64,000 nt of DNA. It comes from Mesorhizobium mediterraneum (GTDB taxonomy: Bacteria; Pseudomonadota; Alphaproteobacteria; Rhizobiales; Rhizobiaceae). Positions 61,632 to 64,000 of this stretch are shown here, one piece after another. Position numbers and translations under genes: made by a program. Where the stretch lies: NCBI RefSeq assembly GCF_002284565.1, contig NZ_NPKI01000037.1:62001-126000 (forward strand). The letters are read 5' to 3'. The stretch's first letter is position 1; each line of letters begins with the position of its first letter. The notes under the pieces are model-generated. The model was not told the origin of the DNA. It did no database searches and saw nothing but the letters and a program-made list of their open reading frames with translations.

Positions 61632-63920
61632 TCACGCCGCCACCTGGCCTTCGACCGCATGGACAAGCGCGTCGGGGTCGAGCGGCTTGGTGACGAAGCC
61701 GCTGGCGCCATGGGCAAGCACGGCGTGGCGGGTCTTTTCCTGACTATCCGCCGACAGCACCATGATCGGAACCGGCGGCACGGCGGTTTCCTCCTCGTGG
61801 CGGCGGATTGCGGCGATGGCGTCCAGCCCGTCCATGACAGGCATGTGCAGGTCCATCAGCACCACGTCGAAGCGGTGCTTGTGGCCGGTGCCAGTGACGG
61901 CCTCGACGGCGGCCTTGCCGTTGCCGACCACTTTCACGCGGTGCCCGGCCTTCAGCAGCGTGGCCCGGGCAAGCATGGCGTTGATGTCGTTGTCCTCGGC
62001 GATCAGCACGGACAGGCCCTGCCGGCGGCCGGCGATGGCGCGGACGGATGGCGCGCCGCGCTTTTCCGCCTGTGGCTGGGTGAGGGCGGGTACGCTGCTG
62101 GTCAAAAGCACGCGCAGCAACGTCTCGCCACGCACCGGCCTTGCCAGGAAGGTGGAGTAGCCGCTGGCGCGGAACTCGCCCAACATGCCGCGATCGGTCG
62201 GTGCGATCAGCGTGATCGCCTCGCAATCGGCAAAGCCGCTCTGGCGAAGGCGCTTGAGCAACCTGCCGTCGCTGTCCTCCATGGCCGCGTCGACCAGAAG
62301 CACGTCGCAGCCTTCGGCGAAGGGTTCTGCCTGGGCGGCGGTCGCGGCCAGATCGACCATGCCGCCATTGGCGCGGATGGTGCGAGCGATGGCGTCGGCC
62401 TCGATGGCGTTCTTCGACAGGATCACGGCGCGCCGGCCAGACAGCGCATTCTGGCGCATCTGCGGTGCTTCGATGGCCGATATTACGGGGATTTCGAAAA
62501 CGAATTCGGAACCTTGGCCGAGCCGGCTCGACACCGAAATCGTGCCGCCCATGGCGGTCACCAGGCGCTTGGAGATGGCAAGACCGAGACCGGCGCCACC
62601 GTGCGCGCGGGTTGACGAGCCATCGACCTGTTCGAATTCCTCGAAAATGCGCTCTAGGTCGTCCTCGCCGAGGCCGGGACCGGTGTCGGTGACGCTGAAG
62701 CGTATGCGATCGGTGGTTTCGGTGCGGGCACGGGCGACGGTCACCAGCACGCCGCCGCTGTCGGTGAACTTGATGGCATTGCCGATCAGGTTGAGCAGCA
62801 CCTGCCTGACTCTTCCCGGATCGGCTGATATCATTTGCGGCACGTCGGACTCGACATGGCAGCCAACGCCGATATTCTTGGCGAAGGCGCGCGCCGCTAG
62901 GAGCTCGATGATGTTGTCGGCGATCTCGCGCACGGACATTGGCTGCGGTTCGGGATCGAAGCGGCCAGCCTCGATCTTGGAATAGTCGAGCAGATCCTCG
63001 ATCAGCGCCAGCAGCGCGCTGGCCGAGGTCGATACGGCGCCGACATAGGTCCGTTGTTCAGGCGAGAGATTGGTGTCCGCCAGCAGCCTGGCCATGCCCA
63101 TGATGCCGTTCATCGGCGTGCGGATCTCGTGGCTGACGGTGGCGAGGAAGCGCGATTTGGCCTGGCTCGCATATTCGGCTCGCTCACGGGCGGTGATCAG
63201 CGACGATTCTGCGTGCTTGCGGGCGGTAATGTCGCGGGCGATGGCGCGATGCGAGACGGCGCCGCTCTCCTTGTCGCGCACGGACAGTTCGATCCATGAG
63301 AACCAGCGCGGGCCGCTCGGCATGTTAATGGCGACGTCGGTGGAACTCAGGCATTCGTGGTCGGAAAAGGCGGCATCGGGAACGATGCCGACGTCGATGC
63401 CGAGCTCGGCCAGAGTCCTGCCGGCAAGGTCGCGCTGGTCGCTTCCGACAAGATCGGCGAAAACCTTGTTGGCATAGACGATGTGGCCGTCACGGTCGCG
63501 GTGGACGACGAGATCGCCAAGCGCGTCGATCAGCCCGCGAAAGCGTTCCTCGCTCTCCTGCATCTCCCACATGCGGTCGGCCAGGGTCTCGACCTCGGCG
63601 CGGCTGCGAGCTGCGGTCTCGCCAAGGAGGGCAACGGCGCGACGATCCGTGCGCCTGGCACGCAAATGCACGGCAAGACCGGCCATGCCAGTCGCCAAAA
63701 GCCCGACGGTGATGAAGATCGGCGCTCCGGTCAGATGCGACAGGCCTGCCAGCACGACGATGGCGACGAGCGTCAGGAACGGCAGGCCTTCACGATTGGC
63801 AGCGGGCAGTTCGGGCGCTAGTGGCGGCGCTGCAATATGCTGCCGCCTTGGCGCCTCCGGGCCGATCCCATCGGCGCTTTCGGCGCTCTCCGTTTCTCTG
63901 ATGCCGGATTCCGTGACCAT
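61632..63920 (-). CDS. Hybrid histidine kinase with PAS and two receiver-like domains
   Basis: 762 aa. Two membrane helices (about 45-90), a PAS domain (RFRGLIDALGDLVVHRDRDG, about 125-240), a HisKA box ATVSHEIRTPMNG, ATPase motifs (N box LIGNAIKF, G boxes DTGPGLGEDD and GGAGLGLAISKRL), then two receiver-like segments. The first (ending about 610) has LLVDAAM but Arg in place of the conserved Lys; the second has the phospho-acceptor DVVLMDLHMPVMDG and VTKPL. Probably a membrane-bound phosphorelay. Its target is not in the window. Confidence 0.93.
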   Translation of the reverse strand: MVTESGIRETESAESADGIGPEAPRRQHIAAPPLAPELPAANREGLPFLTLVAIVVLAGLSHLTGAPIFITVGLLATGMAGLAVHLRARRTDRRAVALLGETAARSRAEVETLADRMWEMQESEERFRGLIDALGDLVVHRDRDGHIVYANKVFADLVGSDQRDLAGRTLAELGIDVGIVPDAAFSDHECLSSTDVAINMPSGPRWFSWIELSVRDKESGAVSHRAIARDITARKHAESSLITARERAEYASQAKSRFLATVSHEIRTPMNGIMGMARLLADTNLSPEQRTYVGAVSTSASALLALIEDLLDYSKIEAGRFDPEPQPMSVREIADNIIELLAARAFAKNIGVGCHVESDVPQMISADPGRVRQVLLNLIGNAIKFTDSGGVLVTVARARTETTDRIRFSVTDTGPGLGEDDLERIFEEFEQVDGSSTRAHGGAGLGLAISKRLVTAMGGTISVSSRLGQGSEFVFEIPVISAIEAPQMRQNALSGRRAVILSKNAIEADAIARTIRANGGMVDLAATAAQAEPFAEGCDVLLVDAAMEDSDGRLLKRLRQSGFADCEAITLIAPTDRGMLGEFRASGYSTFLARPVRGETLLRVLLTSSVPALTQPQAEKRGAPSVRAIAGRRQGLSVLIAEDNDINAMLARATLLKAGHRVKVVGNGKAAVEAVTGTGHKHRFDVVLMDLHMPVMDGLDAIAAIRRHEEETAVPPVPIMVLSADSQEKTRHAVLAHGASGFVTKPLDPDALVHAVEGQVAA

Positions 63921-64000
63921 GCGAAATCCTTGCCAGACAGAGATTATGGAAAATTGCGGCCGATCGTTCGAATTTTATCGGTCGCGCGGTTTTTGCCTTC

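Overview
The window is high-GC alphaproteobacterial chromosome, most likely from Mesorhizobium or a close relative in the Rhizobiales. The clues are a rhizobial-type C-P lyase operon, ornithine-lipid synthase OlsB, a host attachment protein, a Zur-type Fur regulator, a C-rich small RNA beside polA that resembles the rhizobial alpha-r8/MmgR family, EcfG-type promoter motifs, and many short palindromic intergenic repeats. Gene order suggests core chromosome with small accessory insertions. No phage, IS element, CRISPR array, tRNA or rRNA was seen.

Layout. 1-8520: phosphonate utilisation. phnG-H-I-J-K-L, a hexapeptide acyltransferase, a DUF1868 2H-phosphoesterase-like gene, phnC and the start of phnD run leftward, with the GntR/UTRA repressor phnF divergent from phnG over a clear palindromic operator. 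8862-17641: a carbohydrate-acid locus with a zinc alcohol dehydrogenase, a ribose-type (CUT2) ABC transporter, an aldo/keto reductase, a UxaA-family dehydratase and a divergent regulator that appears to carry two winged-helix segments before an FCD domain; a deoxy-sugar such as L-fucose is a plausible but unproven substrate. 17834-21130: a copper set (DUF2946, PCu(A)C chaperone, YcnI, CopC-CopD fusion). 21286-22713: gnd. 23333-25792: a TetR/SDR/alpha-beta hydrolase cassette that may be acquired.

26289-35220: a LacI regulator and divergent CUT1 sugar ABC transporter, followed by a TIM-barrel isomerase/epimerase, a Gfo/Idh/MocA oxidoreductase and an aldo/keto reductase. Two identical, oppositely oriented 14-bp operator-like palindromes flank the intergenic region. 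35454-42858: zur, a toxin-antitoxin pair whose toxin is broken by a one-base frameshift, polA, the small RNA, an M20 peptidase, an RNase D-like nuclease and three small stress or membrane proteins. 42943-52597: a beta-propeller-like protein, an unknown protein, a class A penicillin-binding protein, two oxidoreductases, an AraC regulator, a YbaL/Kef-type antiporter and a host attachment protein.

53037-57970: assimilatory sulfur reduction (cysG, DUF2849, cysI, cysH, DUF934). 58173-63920: a fatty acid desaturase, a small protein with a NepR-like tail, grpE, olsB and a hybrid histidine kinase.

Recurrent themes are mosaic palindromic repeats inside or beside operons, EcfG-like promoters in front of three small genes, and strong translational coupling in the phn and cys operons.
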